DNA from: Firmicutes bacterium UBA7510 | Lineage (GTDB): Bacteria; Bacillota; Clostridia; Tissierellales; Sedimentibacteraceae | Direction: 5' to 3' | DNA length: 64,000 nt | Assembly (NCBI GenBank): GCA_002479485.1 | Contig: DLNM01000052.1 | Location: 1 to 64,000 of the forward strand | In this document: piece by piece, positions 25,800 through 35,143 of the stretch | Position numbering within the stretch: the first letter of the stretch is position 1 | Layout: every line of letters begins with the position of its first letter | Notes under the pieces: generated by a model | The model's database searches: none | What the model was told of the DNA's origin: nothing | Seen by the model: only the letters and a program-made list of their open reading frames with translations | Program-made: the position numbers and the translations under genes

Positions 25800-26990
25800 T
25801 TAGCTAGTAAAATTATCAAAATATCCTTGAACAAGAACAACCGGTGTTCCTTTATCTCCTGAACCACTTGTTAAGTCACACAATGAGCCAATTAAGTCTG
25901 TTAAACGTCTTGGTGTTGTACCTTGTGATGCCATGTTTCCAACTAAGTTATCATTTTTCTGTTTAATACTATTAGATATAGCTTCCTTTAAAGCTTCGCC
26001 ACTTAAATCCTTGAAATCATTATCAGCTAAATATTTTAGCTTTAATTCGTTAGGAGTTCCTTCAAGACCTTGTGTGTATGCAGGCGATACAACTGGGTCT
26101 GCAAGCTCCCATATCTTACCTTGAGGGTCTTTGAATGCTCCATCTCCATAAACCATAACTTCAACATATTTTCCTGTTGCAGCTAAGATTTGTTTTTGAA
26201 TATCTTCCACTAAATCATTACATTCACGAGGGAAAAGTTTAATAGTATCTTCAGTAGATTTGTTAGAACCTAATAATCCATATAATTTATTATATCCGTT
26301 TCCATCTATGCTTTCATTTAATATATCATCTAATCCGCAAACAGCTTTAGCTCCGTTTGCAAGTAATATTCTTTTAGTACGTGCACGAGTGTGTATATCA
26401 CAATTTACAATACAATCTGTATAATTTAGTATTGTTTTTGCTTGATTTGCAAATATAATTTCAACCTCTGCACCCGCATCTTTAATTAACTGTCCATAAT
26501 ATTCAACATAATCAACACCTGTAAATGGATGCTTGTTGTCTCCAAATAATTCTCTGTATCTTTCAAGTGTCAGAACATCGCTATATGGATTAATTCCTGC
26601 TTCGTCTAGTGCATCTAGCGATACAAGCTCATTTCCAACTTCATCACTTGGGTAGCTTAACATTAATACAACTTTTTTAGCACCCATAGCAATTCCTTTT
26701 AAGCAGATAGCAAAACGGTTACGTGATAAAATAGGGAATATAACACCAATTGTTTCTCCACCTAGCTTTTGTCTTACATCTTTAGCAATTGCTTCAATAG
26801 ACGCATAATTTCCTTGTGCTCTAGCGACTATAGATTCAGTTATAGAAATAACATCTCTATCTCTTAATTCAAAGCCTTCTGATTTAGCTGCATCTAACAC
26901 GCTTTCAACAACTATTTTAGATAAATTATCTCCTTGACGAATTATAGGGCATCTAATACCTCTAGATATAGTTCCAACTTTTCTTTCCAT
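25800..26990 (-). CDS. CofE-like F420-0:gamma-glutamyl ligase family protein
   Basis: A 396-residue protein of the coenzyme F420:L-glutamate ligase superfamily. Recognition rests on the N-terminal GTISRGIRCPII, the DVISITESIVARAQGN block near 50 and GVIFPILSRNRFAICLKGIA near 90. A C-terminal YGDGAFKDP and DPVVSPAYTQG segment is seen in clostridial members. ATG 26990 has GGAGGT just upstream. Many Clostridia carry this gene without making F420, so the true substrate may differ; a glutamate-ligase-type reaction is inferred from fold only. It diverges from a LysR gene that may regulate it. Confidence 0.75.
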   Translation of the reverse strand: MERKVGTISRGIRCPIIRQGDNLSKIVVESVLDAAKSEGFELRDRDVISITESIVARAQGNYASIEAIAKDVRQKLGGETIGVIFPILSRNRFAICLKGIAMGAKKVVLMLSYPSDEVGNELVSLDALDEAGINPYSDVLTLERYRELFGDNKHPFTGVDYVEYYGQLIKDAGAEVEIIFANQAKTILNYTDCIVNCDIHTRARTKRILLANGAKAVCGLDDILNESIDGNGYNKLYGLLGSNKSTEDTIKLFPRECNDLVEDIQKQILAATGKYVEVMVYGDGAFKDPQGKIWELADPVVSPAYTQGLEGTPNELKLKYLADNDFKDLSGEALKEAISNSIKQKNDNLVGNMASQGTTPRRLTDLIGSLCDLTSGSGDKGTPVVLVQGYFDNFTS

Positions 26991-27132
26991 GATTACCTCC
27001 ATCATGCTGTTTTATGGTTTACAAATTTAAATGAAAAATCAAATTATTTGACAAACTTACAATACTATTATATTATAAAAATATTCATAAGTAAAATTAA
27101 TTAATATATAAAATGATATAAGGAGAACTTAT

Positions 27133-28002
27133 ATGAACATAAAACTTGGTCAGTATAAAATATTTAACGAAGCAGCTTCTACTTTGTCTTTTTCACTAGC
27201 GGCAAAGAACCTTTTTATGACACAATCAGCAGTTTCACAAGCTATTAATTCATTAGAAAAGGAATTAGACACTACCCTGTTTATACGTCAAGCAAAAAGT
27301 GTGACATTGACAAAAGAGGGACTTATTTTACATCAACATATTAATAGTGCTCTTGAATTGATTACAAGTGCAGAAAACCAATTATTAAACTTTAAGGAGT
27401 TAAAGGATGGAGAGCTTATAATCGGTGCTAGTGATACAATAAGTCAATATTTTCTAACACCTTATCTTGTTTTATTTCATAAAAAGTACCCAAATGTTAT
27501 AATTAAAGTTTTAAATAGAACAAGCTTAGAAATGATAGAGCTTATGAAATCAGGACAAATTGACTTAGGCTTTTTAAATATGCCAATAACTGATGAATCA
27601 CTGACAATAAAGGAATGCTTAAAAGTACACGATATATTTGTCTCAGCAAAAAAGGATGATAAAATTTATTCTGATAAAGAAATAGCTCAAATGCCACTTA
27701 TACTAATAGAGAAAAATACTAGCTCAAGACAGTTCGTTGATAAACACTTTGCAAAAAGTGGAATACTATTGCAACCTAAAATAGAATTAGGAGCACATGA
27801 GCTACTGCTAAAACTAGCGCAAGTTAATTTAGGTATTTCCTGTGTAATAAAAGAGTTTTCAACTGAATATTTAAGTCAAGGATTAGTATATGAAGTTAAT
27901 CTAGATGAACCATTGCCGGAACGAAGTATTGCATACGCATATCTTAAAAGAAGGACACTCTCTGCATCAGCAACTAAATTTATTGAGTTATTCAATCGTT
28001 AA
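27133..28002 (+). CDS. LysR-family transcriptional regulator
   Basis: A 289-residue regulator. The N-terminal winged helix-turn-helix reads LAAKNLFMTQSAVSQAINSLEKELDT at about residues 23-48. It is followed by the linker helix and a two-lobed substrate-binding domain starting at DGELIIGASDTI near 90. AAGGAG precedes the ATG. It is transcribed away from the CofE-like gene across 142 bp, the normal LysR arrangement with its target. The co-inducer is unknown. The iron uptake operon downstream has its own promoter, so a link to it is not implied. Confidence 0.9.
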   Translation: MNIKLGQYKIFNEAASTLSFSLAAKNLFMTQSAVSQAINSLEKELDTTLFIRQAKSVTLTKEGLILHQHINSALELITSAENQLLNFKELKDGELIIGASDTISQYFLTPYLVLFHKKYPNVIIKVLNRTSLEMIELMKSGQIDLGFLNMPITDESLTIKECLKVHDIFVSAKKDDKIYSDKEIAQMPLILIEKNTSSRQFVDKHFAKSGILLQPKIELGAHELLLKLAQVNLGISCVIKEFSTEYLSQGLVYEVNLDEPLPERSIAYAYLKRRTLSASATKFIELFNR

Positions 28003-28056
28003 AATTTAAACAAATATTCAAAATTATCATTAATTTAAAATGTAAATAAATACCAA

Positions 28057-28205
28057 TTGACAACGGAAAGTTAATTAAATATAATAGTTAGCAATGGCTA
28101 ACTTATATTTTTTTAAGCAATGGTTAGCCATGCCTAACTGGTGTTGTTGTGCTTAAAAAAATAAAAATTATTCACAGTTACACACGCGAGTTAGCAATAG
28201 GTAAC
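28057..28205 (+). promoter_or_regulatory. Iron-uptake promoter with GTTAGC palindromic operators
   Basis: A consensus promoter TTGACA (28057-28062), 17 bp, TATAAT (28080-28085) is followed at once by GTTAGCAATGGCTAAC (28087-28102). A second copy GTTAGCCATGCCTAAC is at 28123-28138 and a weaker one GTTAGCAATAGGTAAC at 28190-28205. Sites at the start of transcription imply repression, most simply by an iron-responsive regulator. The half-site resembles DtxR/IdeR boxes, but the spacing differs. Confidence 0.75.
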
Positions 28206-28226
28206 TTAATAGTAAAGGAAAAGCAT

Positions 28227-29180
28227 ATGAAAAAAAGACTGATTTTAACAGCAGCCTTATTTATATTAGGCATTTTATCTATAGTTATTGGTGTGAAGGA
28301 CTTTAGCTTAGCAGGTGTTTTAAGCGGTAATAATAATGATCTACATATATTATTGGTAAGCAGACTACCAAGACTATTAAGTATAATAATAACAGGTGCT
28401 GGTCTAAGCATCTCCGGTCAAATAATGCAGACTATAACCAGCAACAGATTTGTTTCACCTTCAACGGCAGGAACAATGGAGTGGTGTAAATTTGGAATTC
28501 TAATCTCCATTATTTTAGCAGGAGGGCAAAGCAAAATACTGAAAATACTCCTAGCATTTGTTATAGCGTTTTTAGGAAACTTATTATTTGTCTATATAGT
28601 TCAAAGAATAAAGTATAAAAACACAGTATTAGTTCCATTAGTAGGAATGATGTTAGGTAGTGTAGTTAGTTCACTTACAATGTTTTTAGCCTATAGATAT
28701 GATCTTATACAAAACATATCATCATGGCTACAGGGGAGCTTTTCCTTGATTATAAAGGGGAATTTTGAGTTGTTATATTTAGGCTTTCCGCTAGTTATTT
28801 TAGCCTACATGTATGCAGGAAAATTTACTGTTGCAGGTATGGGTGAAAGCTTCGCAACTAATTTAGGGGTTAGTTATAAAAAAATAATAAATATTGGATT
28901 ATTAATAGTATCTTTACTAACCACTACAATTGTTGTAACTGTGGGAAGTATAGCATTCGTTGGACTAATAATACCAAACTTAGTTTCCATGTATCGTGGT
29001 GACAACTTAAAATATACTTTAGTGGATACAGCAATATTAGGGTCATTATTTTTACTTGCATGTGACATTATAGGCAGAATAATAATTTATCCTTATGAGG
29101 TATCTATAAGTGTAGTAGTCAGCATTTTAGGAAGTATTATATTTTTATTTATTATTTTTTCAAAGAAAGGAAAAGCATAA
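28227..29180 (+). CDS. yclN: Iron-siderophore ABC transporter permease, YclN/CeuB type
   Basis: A 317-residue FecCD-family permease with about 8-10 membrane helices. The conserved first cytoplasmic block SRLPRLLSIIITGAGLSISG followed by IMQTITSNRFVSPSTAGT is characteristic of the YclN/CeuB subgroup that imports ferric petrobactin or similar catecholates. ATG 28227 (AAAGGAA upstream) is preferred to earlier in-frame starts that would put the N-terminus inside the operator region. First gene of a four-gene operon in the order permease, permease, ATPase, binding protein, exactly as yclNOPQ. It sits behind the GTTAGC operators. Confidence 0.88.
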   Translation: MKKRLILTAALFILGILSIVIGVKDFSLAGVLSGNNNDLHILLVSRLPRLLSIIITGAGLSISGQIMQTITSNRFVSPSTAGTMEWCKFGILISIILAGGQSKILKILLAFVIAFLGNLLFVYIVQRIKYKNTVLVPLVGMMLGSVVSSLTMFLAYRYDLIQNISSWLQGSFSLIIKGNFELLYLGFPLVILAYMYAGKFTVAGMGESFATNLGVSYKKIINIGLLIVSLLTTTIVVTVGSIAFVGLIIPNLVSMYRGDNLKYTLVDTAILGSLFLLACDIIGRIIIYPYEVSISVVVSILGSIIFLFIIFSKKGKA

Positions 29181-29181
29181 T

Positions 29182-30153
29182 ATGAAGAATTTTAAACTTG
29201 ATAAAAAAGCAACACTTTTAATACTAATTCTTTTAGGTGCTTTTCTAATACTTAGTAGCGTGTTTTTGTTTACCGGATTAACATCGAAAAATATTTCTTT
29301 TTTTCTTCCTAGACGTTTTGTAAAAATAGCGACAGTTGCATTAGTTGGTTATAGTGTTAGTTATTCATCTGTAACATTTCAAACTATAACTAATAACAAG
29401 CTTCTAACGCCTAGTGTTATAGGATTAGATTCACTATATATGTTTATTCAAACTGTTATAGTTTCGTTTAGTGGAGCAGGAACAATTTCAATGCTCACAG
29501 GACATATGAATTTTATAATTTCAGTCGTATTAATGGTAATTTGTTCATGTATTTTGTTTATATGTCTCTTTAAAGGCCAACAGAAAAATGTTTATTTTTT
29601 AATCTTAGTCGGTATGATAATCGGTAATTTATTTGGTGGTATGTCGACATTCATGCAAGTTTTAATGGATCCCAATGAGTTTTCCATAGTTCAAGACAAG
29701 ATGTTTGCAAGCTTTAATAATATAAACCAAGACTTACTAGGTATAAGTTTTTTAGTTGTCTTAATTAGCTTTGTTATTACTGTAAAAGATAATGCTAAGC
29801 TTGATGTTGTTTCATTAGGACAGGATCATGCTATTAACTTAGGTGTTTCATATAAAAAGATTGTATTAAAAAATCTTATGAATACAGCAGTTTTAGTTTC
29901 AGTATCAACTGCACTTGTAGGACCAATTACATTTTTAGGGATATTAGTTGTAAGTGTTTCTAGAAAGCTTGTCAATACATACAAGCATAGTTATCGAATA
30001 ATAATTACTTCTTTAGTTAGTATAGTTTTACTAATATTTACATTGTTGATTACAGAACGTATTTTACAGTTTACAACAACAATGAGTGTATTAATTAATT
30101 TCATAGGTGGTAGTATATTTATTTATATGATATTAAAGGAGAAAAAGGGTTGA
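29182..30153 (+). CDS. yclO: Iron-siderophore ABC transporter permease, YclO/CeuC type
   Basis: A 323-residue FecCD-family permease partner of the preceding gene. It starts 1 nt after that gene's stop, so the two are coupled. The block PRRFVKIATVALVGYSVSYS with FQTITNNKLLTPSVIGLDSL identifies the YclO/CeuC subgroup. About nine membrane helices are seen. The two permeases should form the heterodimeric channel energised by the next gene product. Confidence 0.88.
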   Translation: MKNFKLDKKATLLILILLGAFLILSSVFLFTGLTSKNISFFLPRRFVKIATVALVGYSVSYSSVTFQTITNNKLLTPSVIGLDSLYMFIQTVIVSFSGAGTISMLTGHMNFIISVVLMVICSCILFICLFKGQQKNVYFLILVGMIIGNLFGGMSTFMQVLMDPNEFSIVQDKMFASFNNINQDLLGISFLVVLISFVITVKDNAKLDVVSLGQDHAINLGVSYKKIVLKNLMNTAVLVSVSTALVGPITFLGILVVSVSRKLVNTYKHSYRIIITSLVSIVLLIFTLLITERILQFTTTMSVLINFIGGSIFIYMILKEKKG

Positions 30154-30154
30154 A

Positions 30155-30913
30155 ATGATTAAAGCAAATAGAGTAATAAAAAAATATGGTGAAAAAAAGG
30201 TAGTAGATGACGTAAGTATAGATTTGCCAAAAGGAAAATTCATTGCCTTTATAGGCAGCAATGGAGCAGGAAAGAGTACACTTATATCAATTATGAGCCG
30301 TATCTTAGAAAAAACCTCCGGCAATGTTTCAATAGATGATAAAGAAATACTTGAATGGGACAATAACAATCTTTCAAGGCGGCTATCAATTTTAAATCAG
30401 TCTAATTATCTTAATATTCGTCTTACAGTTCGCGAACTGGTAAGTTTTGGGAGATTTCCGTATTCTCAAGATAAGTTGACAGATGTAGATAAAAAACATG
30501 TTGATGATGCAATTGCATACTTAGAACTAAATGAATTTGAAAATTCTTATTTAGACGAGTTAAGTGGTGGTCAAAGACAGATGGCTTATATAGCTATGGT
30601 AATAGCTCAGGATACAGAATATGTTTTTTTAGATGAGCCACTAAATAATTTGGATATGAAACATTCTGTTCAAATTATGAAGGCTCTGAGAAAAATGGTA
30701 GATGAGCTTAACAAAACAATTATGGTAGTCATTCATGATATAAATTTTGTTTCTTGTTATGCAGATTATATTGTAGCAATGAAGAAAGGTAAGGTGATAA
30801 AAGAGGGAAAAGCAGAAGAAATAATAAATAAAGATGTTTTAAGTCAAGTATATGGTATGGACATAGATGTTCAATCAATAAACGGCAAAAGTATTTGCCT
30901 ATATTACAGTTAA
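30155..30913 (+). CDS. yclP: Iron-siderophore ABC transporter ATPase, YclP type
   Basis: A 252-residue ATPase: Walker A GSNGAGKST near 36, Q-loop in LNQSNYLNIRLTVRE, signature LSGGQRQ near 133, Walker B VFLDEPLNNLD near 155, H-switch in VIHDIN near 189. The ATG comes 1 nt after the upstream stop. It powers ferric-siderophore import with the two permeases. Confidence 0.93.
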   Translation: MIKANRVIKKYGEKKVVDDVSIDLPKGKFIAFIGSNGAGKSTLISIMSRILEKTSGNVSIDDKEILEWDNNNLSRRLSILNQSNYLNIRLTVRELVSFGRFPYSQDKLTDVDKKHVDDAIAYLELNEFENSYLDELSGGQRQMAYIAMVIAQDTEYVFLDEPLNNLDMKHSVQIMKALRKMVDELNKTIMVVIHDINFVSCYADYIVAMKKGKVIKEGKAEEIINKDVLSQVYGMDIDVQSINGKSICLYYS

Positions 30914-30947
30914 AAATATTGTAAAAATTAAATTTTGGAGGATTAAG

Positions 30948-31934
30948 ATGAAAAAAATATTATCATTATTATTAGTAATAGCACTTGCAACAGGTATTAT
31001 GGTAGGTTGCAGCAATGAAAAAAATACAAACTCTGTTCCTAAAACAGACGTAGACAATAAGACTAATGAAACAAACGAAACTGGCAATGAAAATGTAGCT
31101 AAAGAAATAATTTTAACACATGCTAAAGGTGAGATTAAATTATATGATGTAGCTAAAAAAGTAGTAGTTTTTGACATGGGTATTCTTGATACAATTGATG
31201 TAATTGCACCAGAACTAGAATTAGCAGTTCCAACAAGCAACATACCAAGTAGCTTATCTAAATATGAAAAAGCTAAAAGTGCAGGTACTCTATTTGAACC
31301 AGACATGGAAGCAATTTTTAACTTTGAGCCTGATTTAATAATCATTGGTGGAAGACAAGCCGATTATTATGATGAGTTAAGCAAGATTGCTCCAACAATA
31401 TATGTTGAATTAAATGCAGATACATACATGGAAGATTTTAAGCTAAATACAACAAATGTAGCTAAAGCGCTTGGAAAAGAAGATGAAGCAAAAAGCTATA
31501 TCGATGGTATAGATAAAGAAATAGAAAACATAAAAGCATTAGCAAAAAAATCAGATAAAAATGCCTTAATAATTATGACTAATGATGGCAAAATAAGTGC
31601 ATATGGAAAAGGCTCAAGATATGGCTTGATACACGATGTATTAGAAATTACTACAGCTGATGATGCAATTGAAGTGTCTAACCATGGACAAGAGGCAAGC
31701 TATGAATATATAGCACAAGTGAATCCGGACATATTATTTGTAGTAGATAGAACAGTAATAGCAGGTGGTTCAGCAAAAGCAAGTGATACATTAAATAACG
31801 ATTTAGTTAATGGTATTAATGCGAATAAAAATGATAAAATAGTTTATTTGGATCCAGAAGCATGGTATTTAGCAAGTGGAGGAATTAACACTTTAAATTT
31901 AATGCTTAGTGAAGTAAAATCAGTATTAGAATAG
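30948..31934 (+). CDS. yclQ: Iron-siderophore substrate-binding lipoprotein, YclQ/CeuE type
   Basis: A 328-residue lipoprotein with signal peptide and lipobox (TGIMVGC, cysteine at 21), then a low-complexity Asn/Thr/Glu linker to about 48. The class III periplasmic-binding fold follows, with the long central helix implied near residue 180. The segment KVVVFDMGILDTIDVI and the metal-complex-binding region FNFEPDLIIIGGRQA match the YclQ/CeuE/FatB group. It delivers ferric-siderophore to the YclNO permease. GGAGG precedes the ATG, and a terminator follows, closing the operon. Confidence 0.9.
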   Translation: MKKILSLLLVIALATGIMVGCSNEKNTNSVPKTDVDNKTNETNETGNENVAKEIILTHAKGEIKLYDVAKKVVVFDMGILDTIDVIAPELELAVPTSNIPSSLSKYEKAKSAGTLFEPDMEAIFNFEPDLIIIGGRQADYYDELSKIAPTIYVELNADTYMEDFKLNTTNVAKALGKEDEAKSYIDGIDKEIENIKALAKKSDKNALIIMTNDGKISAYGKGSRYGLIHDVLEITTADDAIEVSNHGQEASYEYIAQVNPDILFVVDRTVIAGGSAKASDTLNNDLVNGINANKNDKIVYLDPEAWYLASGGINTLNLMLSEVKSVLE

Positions 31935-31943
31935 GACAAATAT

Positions 31944-31970
31944 AAAAAAAGAGGTAAGTCCTCTTTTTTT
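31944..31970 (+). terminator. Terminator of the iron-uptake operon
   Basis: An 11-bp stem (31944-31954 with 31960-31970), loop TAAGT, running into a long T tract. The A run also allows function in the opposite direction for the DedA gene. Confidence 0.9.
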
Positions 31971-31985
31971 TATCATAATTAATAT

Positions 31986-32486
31986 TTAGTTTATAGACAT
32001 ACCGATAAGATAGCCTGCTAGGATAAAAACGAAATTCCATATGGCTATACCAAAGGCAGAATAAATTGAAAATGATAAAAAATTCATTTTAACAAATCCG
32101 CCGACAAAAGAAATAATTGTTCTTGCTACTGGGATAAGTCTTGTAATGAAAACACCTTTATTTCCATGCTTATGTATGTACGAGTTAGCTTTATCAATTG
32201 TACCTTGTGACTTAGGAAATTTTTTACTAAGCAAGTTTATGGTAGGAGTACCAAAGAATGAACCTAAAAAATATAAAACCCAGCTACCAAGCAGACCAGC
32301 GATTACTGACATTACGAGAGTAAATAAAAAGCTTACATCTGTTTTTGCCACTAAAAGCCCTGCAGCAGGCATTATTATCCCTGAAGGAAGACCAGGAAGG
32401 TTTAGATACTCTAAAAATACTATAATAAATAATACAATTGATCCATACTCAGTTAAAAATTCAAAAAAGGTATTTATATTTTCCAT
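31986..32486 (-). CDS. DedA family membrane protein
   Basis: A 166-residue protein with four to five hydrophobic segments and the DedA/SNARE-associated signature. The family motif is GSWVLYFLGSFFG near 68, followed by KHGNKGVFITRLIPVARTIISFVGG near 110, including the conserved R-x3-R pair. DedA proteins flip undecaprenyl-phosphate or other lipids and support membrane homeostasis. It is shorter than typical 200-residue members, mainly at the C-terminus. GGAGAT precedes the ATG. It converges on the iron operon. Confidence 0.88.
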   Translation of the reverse strand: MENINTFFEFLTEYGSIVLFIIVFLEYLNLPGLPSGIIMPAAGLLVAKTDVSFLFTLVMSVIAGLLGSWVLYFLGSFFGTPTINLLSKKFPKSQGTIDKANSYIHKHGNKGVFITRLIPVARTIISFVGGFVKMNFLSFSIYSAFGIAIWNFVFILAGYLIGMSIN

Positions 32487-32599
32487 AAAAAATCTCCAAA
32501 ACTATAGTCGGCTTAATGCTTTATTGCAATACTAAAATCAGTATTTCTATATTATATTGTACGCGCTTTAAAATTACAACTATGTTTTCAATCATTTTA

Positions 32600-32608
32600 T
32601 GGTATAAT
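32600..32608 (+). promoter_or_regulatory. Extended -10 promoter of recQ
   Basis: TGG-TATAAT at 32600-32608, 29 nt before the start codon, has no good -35 hexamer and so fits an extended -10 promoter. The ribosome binding site of the gene is an unusual G5 tract (32627-32631). Confidence 0.45.
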
Positions 32609-32636
32609 TAAATAATAAAATTACCCGGGGGAAACT

Positions 32637-34868
32637 ATGAATTTAGAAAAAGCAAAAGAAATATTAAAAGAATATTTTGGATATGATACCCTGCGTGTAG
32701 GACAGGATAAAATTATTGAGAATATCCTATCAAATAAAGATGTTGTTGGCATAATGCCAACAGGTGCTGGAAAATCAATATGCTTTCAGATTCCAGCTAT
32801 GATATTGGAAGGGATAACAATAGTAATTTCGCCTCTTATTTCTCTTATGAAAGATCAAGTCAATTCACTTACGCAGGTAGGCATAAAGGCAGCATATCTA
32901 AACAGTTCACTTACTGAAAAACAATACTTTACGGTACTTGATAACGTAAGAAATGGTATTTACAAAATTATATATGTTGCACCAGAAAGACTGTTGGTAA
33001 ATGGATTTCTAGAAGCATTGAAAGGTCTAAAGATTTCTATGATTACTATTGATGAAGCTCATTGTATATCACAGTGGGGACAAGATTTTAGACCAAGCTA
33101 TATGCAAATAGTTGATTTTATTGGCAAACTTCCAGAAAGACCAATCATTTCAGCATTTACTGCAACTGCTACATCACTGGTAAAAGACGACATAATTAAC
33201 ATTCTTAATTTGCATAATCCATATGTATTAGTTACTGGTTTTGATAGGAGTAATTTATATTTTGAAGTTCAAAAACCAAATGATAAATATAAAGCCCTAG
33301 AGGATTTTTTAAAAGATAAAAAAGAAGAATCAGGTATAATTTACTGCTCAACAAGAGATAATGTTGAAAATGTATGTAAATATTTAAATGAGAATGGTTA
33401 TGAAGCAACAAGATATCATGCTGGTTTGTCCGATAAGGAGCGTAGGGAAAATCAAGAGGATTTTATATATGACCGCAGCAGAATTATGGTTGCAACCAAT
33501 GCCTTCGGTATGGGTATAGATAAATCCAATGTTACATTTGTTGTTCATTTTAATATGCCTAAGGATATAGAGAGCTATTATCAAGAGGCAGGTAGAGCGG
33601 GACGTGACGGTAGCGAGGCTCATTGCTTATTATTATATAGTGGACAAGATGTAAGAACTAATTTATATATGATAGAAAATTCTAAAGATAGAAGCTATGA
33701 AAGTATAGATTCTGAAAGAGAGCTAAAGGCTAGAGATAGAGAAAGACTTAAAATCATGTCTAATTACTGCCATACGAGTACTTGTCTTAGACAATATATT
33801 ATAAATTATTTTGGTGAAGAGGTAAGGGATAGTTGTGATAATTGCAGCAACTGCAAAACAGAGTTTGAGGAGATAGACATTACTGTTCAAGCTCAGAAAA
33901 TTATTTCTTGTGTTATAAAGACTAGGGAACGCTTTGGAACAAATATGATTATTGATATATTGCGTGGAAGTAAAAATAAAAGAATCCTTAATTTAGGTCT
34001 TGATAAAATTTCAACTTATGACATTATGACGGAGACAGATGCATTTGCTAAGGAAGTAGCAAATTTTCTTATATTAAATAATTATTTGTATACTACAAAT
34101 GATGAGTTTCCAATACTAAAGCTTGGCAAATTTGCAGGTAGATTTTTAAAAGAAAAAGAAGCTATTAGCATGAAGGTAGTAAAATTTGATAAAGCTATAG
34201 CGAACGATATGTCAATTGATAAAAAAGTTTCTTCTAAATCTAAAAACAAAAAAACTGTTGATTTACATAGCGTTGATGCTAATCTTTTGTCAAGCCTAAA
34301 AGCGCTTAGATTATCACTTGCTACAGAGCAGAAAGTACCTGCCTTTCTTATATTTTCTGATAGTACATTAATTGATATGTGTATAAAAATGCCGCAAACA
34401 GAGGAGGAATTTTTAGAAGTTTCAGGTGTAGGCAAGCAAAAGCTTGAACGCTACGGTACTAAGTTTTTAGAGATTATAACTAATAAGAAGGAATTAGGAA
34501 TTATAGAGAATAGCCAGAATGAAGATGATAAAATTACTTCTGACGAAATTAAGACTGATTTTAGTGAAATTAAAATTTTTGAAGAGCCTGTAACCATAAG
34601 CACAATTGCAGATCAAATCAATGTTGTAATTATGCAGCAGGGCAGAAAAATCACCGCAATAAAGTTAAATAATTGGCTTGTTGAAAAAGGGTATCTTGAA
34701 ATAATCGAAGAAGATGAAAACAAAAGAAAGTCACCAACTCTAAAGGGAGAAGAACTTGGAATAACTAGTGTTGAGAAAAAGAACTTTAAAGAACAATCTT
34801 ATTATACAAATTATTTTAGTAAAAATGCACAAAAATTTATTATAGATAATTTTGATGAATTAATATAA
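32637..34868 (+). CDS. recQ: ATP-dependent DNA helicase RecQ
   Basis: A 743-residue 3'-5' helicase of recombination and repair. It has Walker A MPTGAGKS near 41, DEAH box TIDEAHCISQWGQDFR near 138, helicase C motifs (ATNAFGMGID, QEAGRAGRDG), and the RecQ zinc ligands CHTSTC, CDNC and CKTE near 378-400. An RQC winged helix and an HRDC domain (LRLSLATEQKVPAFLIFSD, near 555) follow. The last 110 residues form an extra winged-helix-like tail beyond HRDC, seen in some Firmicute RecQ proteins, making it longer than E. coli RecQ (about 610). Monocistronic. Confidence 0.95.
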   Translation: MNLEKAKEILKEYFGYDTLRVGQDKIIENILSNKDVVGIMPTGAGKSICFQIPAMILEGITIVISPLISLMKDQVNSLTQVGIKAAYLNSSLTEKQYFTVLDNVRNGIYKIIYVAPERLLVNGFLEALKGLKISMITIDEAHCISQWGQDFRPSYMQIVDFIGKLPERPIISAFTATATSLVKDDIINILNLHNPYVLVTGFDRSNLYFEVQKPNDKYKALEDFLKDKKEESGIIYCSTRDNVENVCKYLNENGYEATRYHAGLSDKERRENQEDFIYDRSRIMVATNAFGMGIDKSNVTFVVHFNMPKDIESYYQEAGRAGRDGSEAHCLLLYSGQDVRTNLYMIENSKDRSYESIDSERELKARDRERLKIMSNYCHTSTCLRQYIINYFGEEVRDSCDNCSNCKTEFEEIDITVQAQKIISCVIKTRERFGTNMIIDILRGSKNKRILNLGLDKISTYDIMTETDAFAKEVANFLILNNYLYTTNDEFPILKLGKFAGRFLKEKEAISMKVVKFDKAIANDMSIDKKVSSKSKNKKTVDLHSVDANLLSSLKALRLSLATEQKVPAFLIFSDSTLIDMCIKMPQTEEEFLEVSGVGKQKLERYGTKFLEIITNKKELGIIENSQNEDDKITSDEIKTDFSEIKIFEEPVTISTIADQINVVIMQQGRKITAIKLNNWLVEKGYLEIIEEDENKRKSPTLKGEELGITSVEKKNFKEQSYYTNYFSKNAQKFIIDNFDELI

Positions 34869-34905
34869 AAAGTTAGATACCTTTATTTATTAATAAATAT
34901 ATGAT

Positions 34906-34953
34906 TAAAACAACAGCATTAGGATTTTAAATTCGCCTATTGCTGTTGTTTTA
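34906..34953 (+). terminator. Terminator after recQ
   Basis: An 18-bp stem with one mismatch (34906-34923 with 34936-34953) followed by a T-rich tail. Confidence 0.8.
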
Positions 34954-34996
34954 TTTATATTTATTTTAACCTCTTAGTTTAACAGTCAATAAATAA

Positions 34997-35137
34997 AGTT
35001 TTGTTGTTGATAAAAAAATTTATTTTGTTGTTGACAGAGACATCGCGTCAACCTTTACAATTAAATCAGAGAGGAGAGGACTATTTGCAAGTAACGAAAA
35101 AAGATTCAATGAAATATATTCAATTATGAGAGGATGA
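34997..35137 (+). pseudogene. C-terminal fragment of an unrecognised protein
   Basis: A 46-codon open frame bounded by stops (34994 and 35135) has no usable start codon but a protein-like composition: IYFVVDRDIASTFTIKSE followed by LFASNEKRFNEIYSIMRG. A DNA direct repeat TTTTGTTGTTGA inside it encodes a doubled FVVD. It ends 7 nt before the GNAT gene, whose ribosome binding site lies within it. This suggests the remains of an upstream operon partner whose 5' part was deleted. The family is unrecognised. Confidence 0.4.
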
Positions 35138-35143
35138 TAAGAG

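Noticed and set aside
25581..25862. 93-residue open frame across repeat copy C
   Set aside because: It runs through the palindromic stems of the repeat and into the CofE-like gene on the other strand. It has no ribosome binding site and a composition set by A/T tracts.
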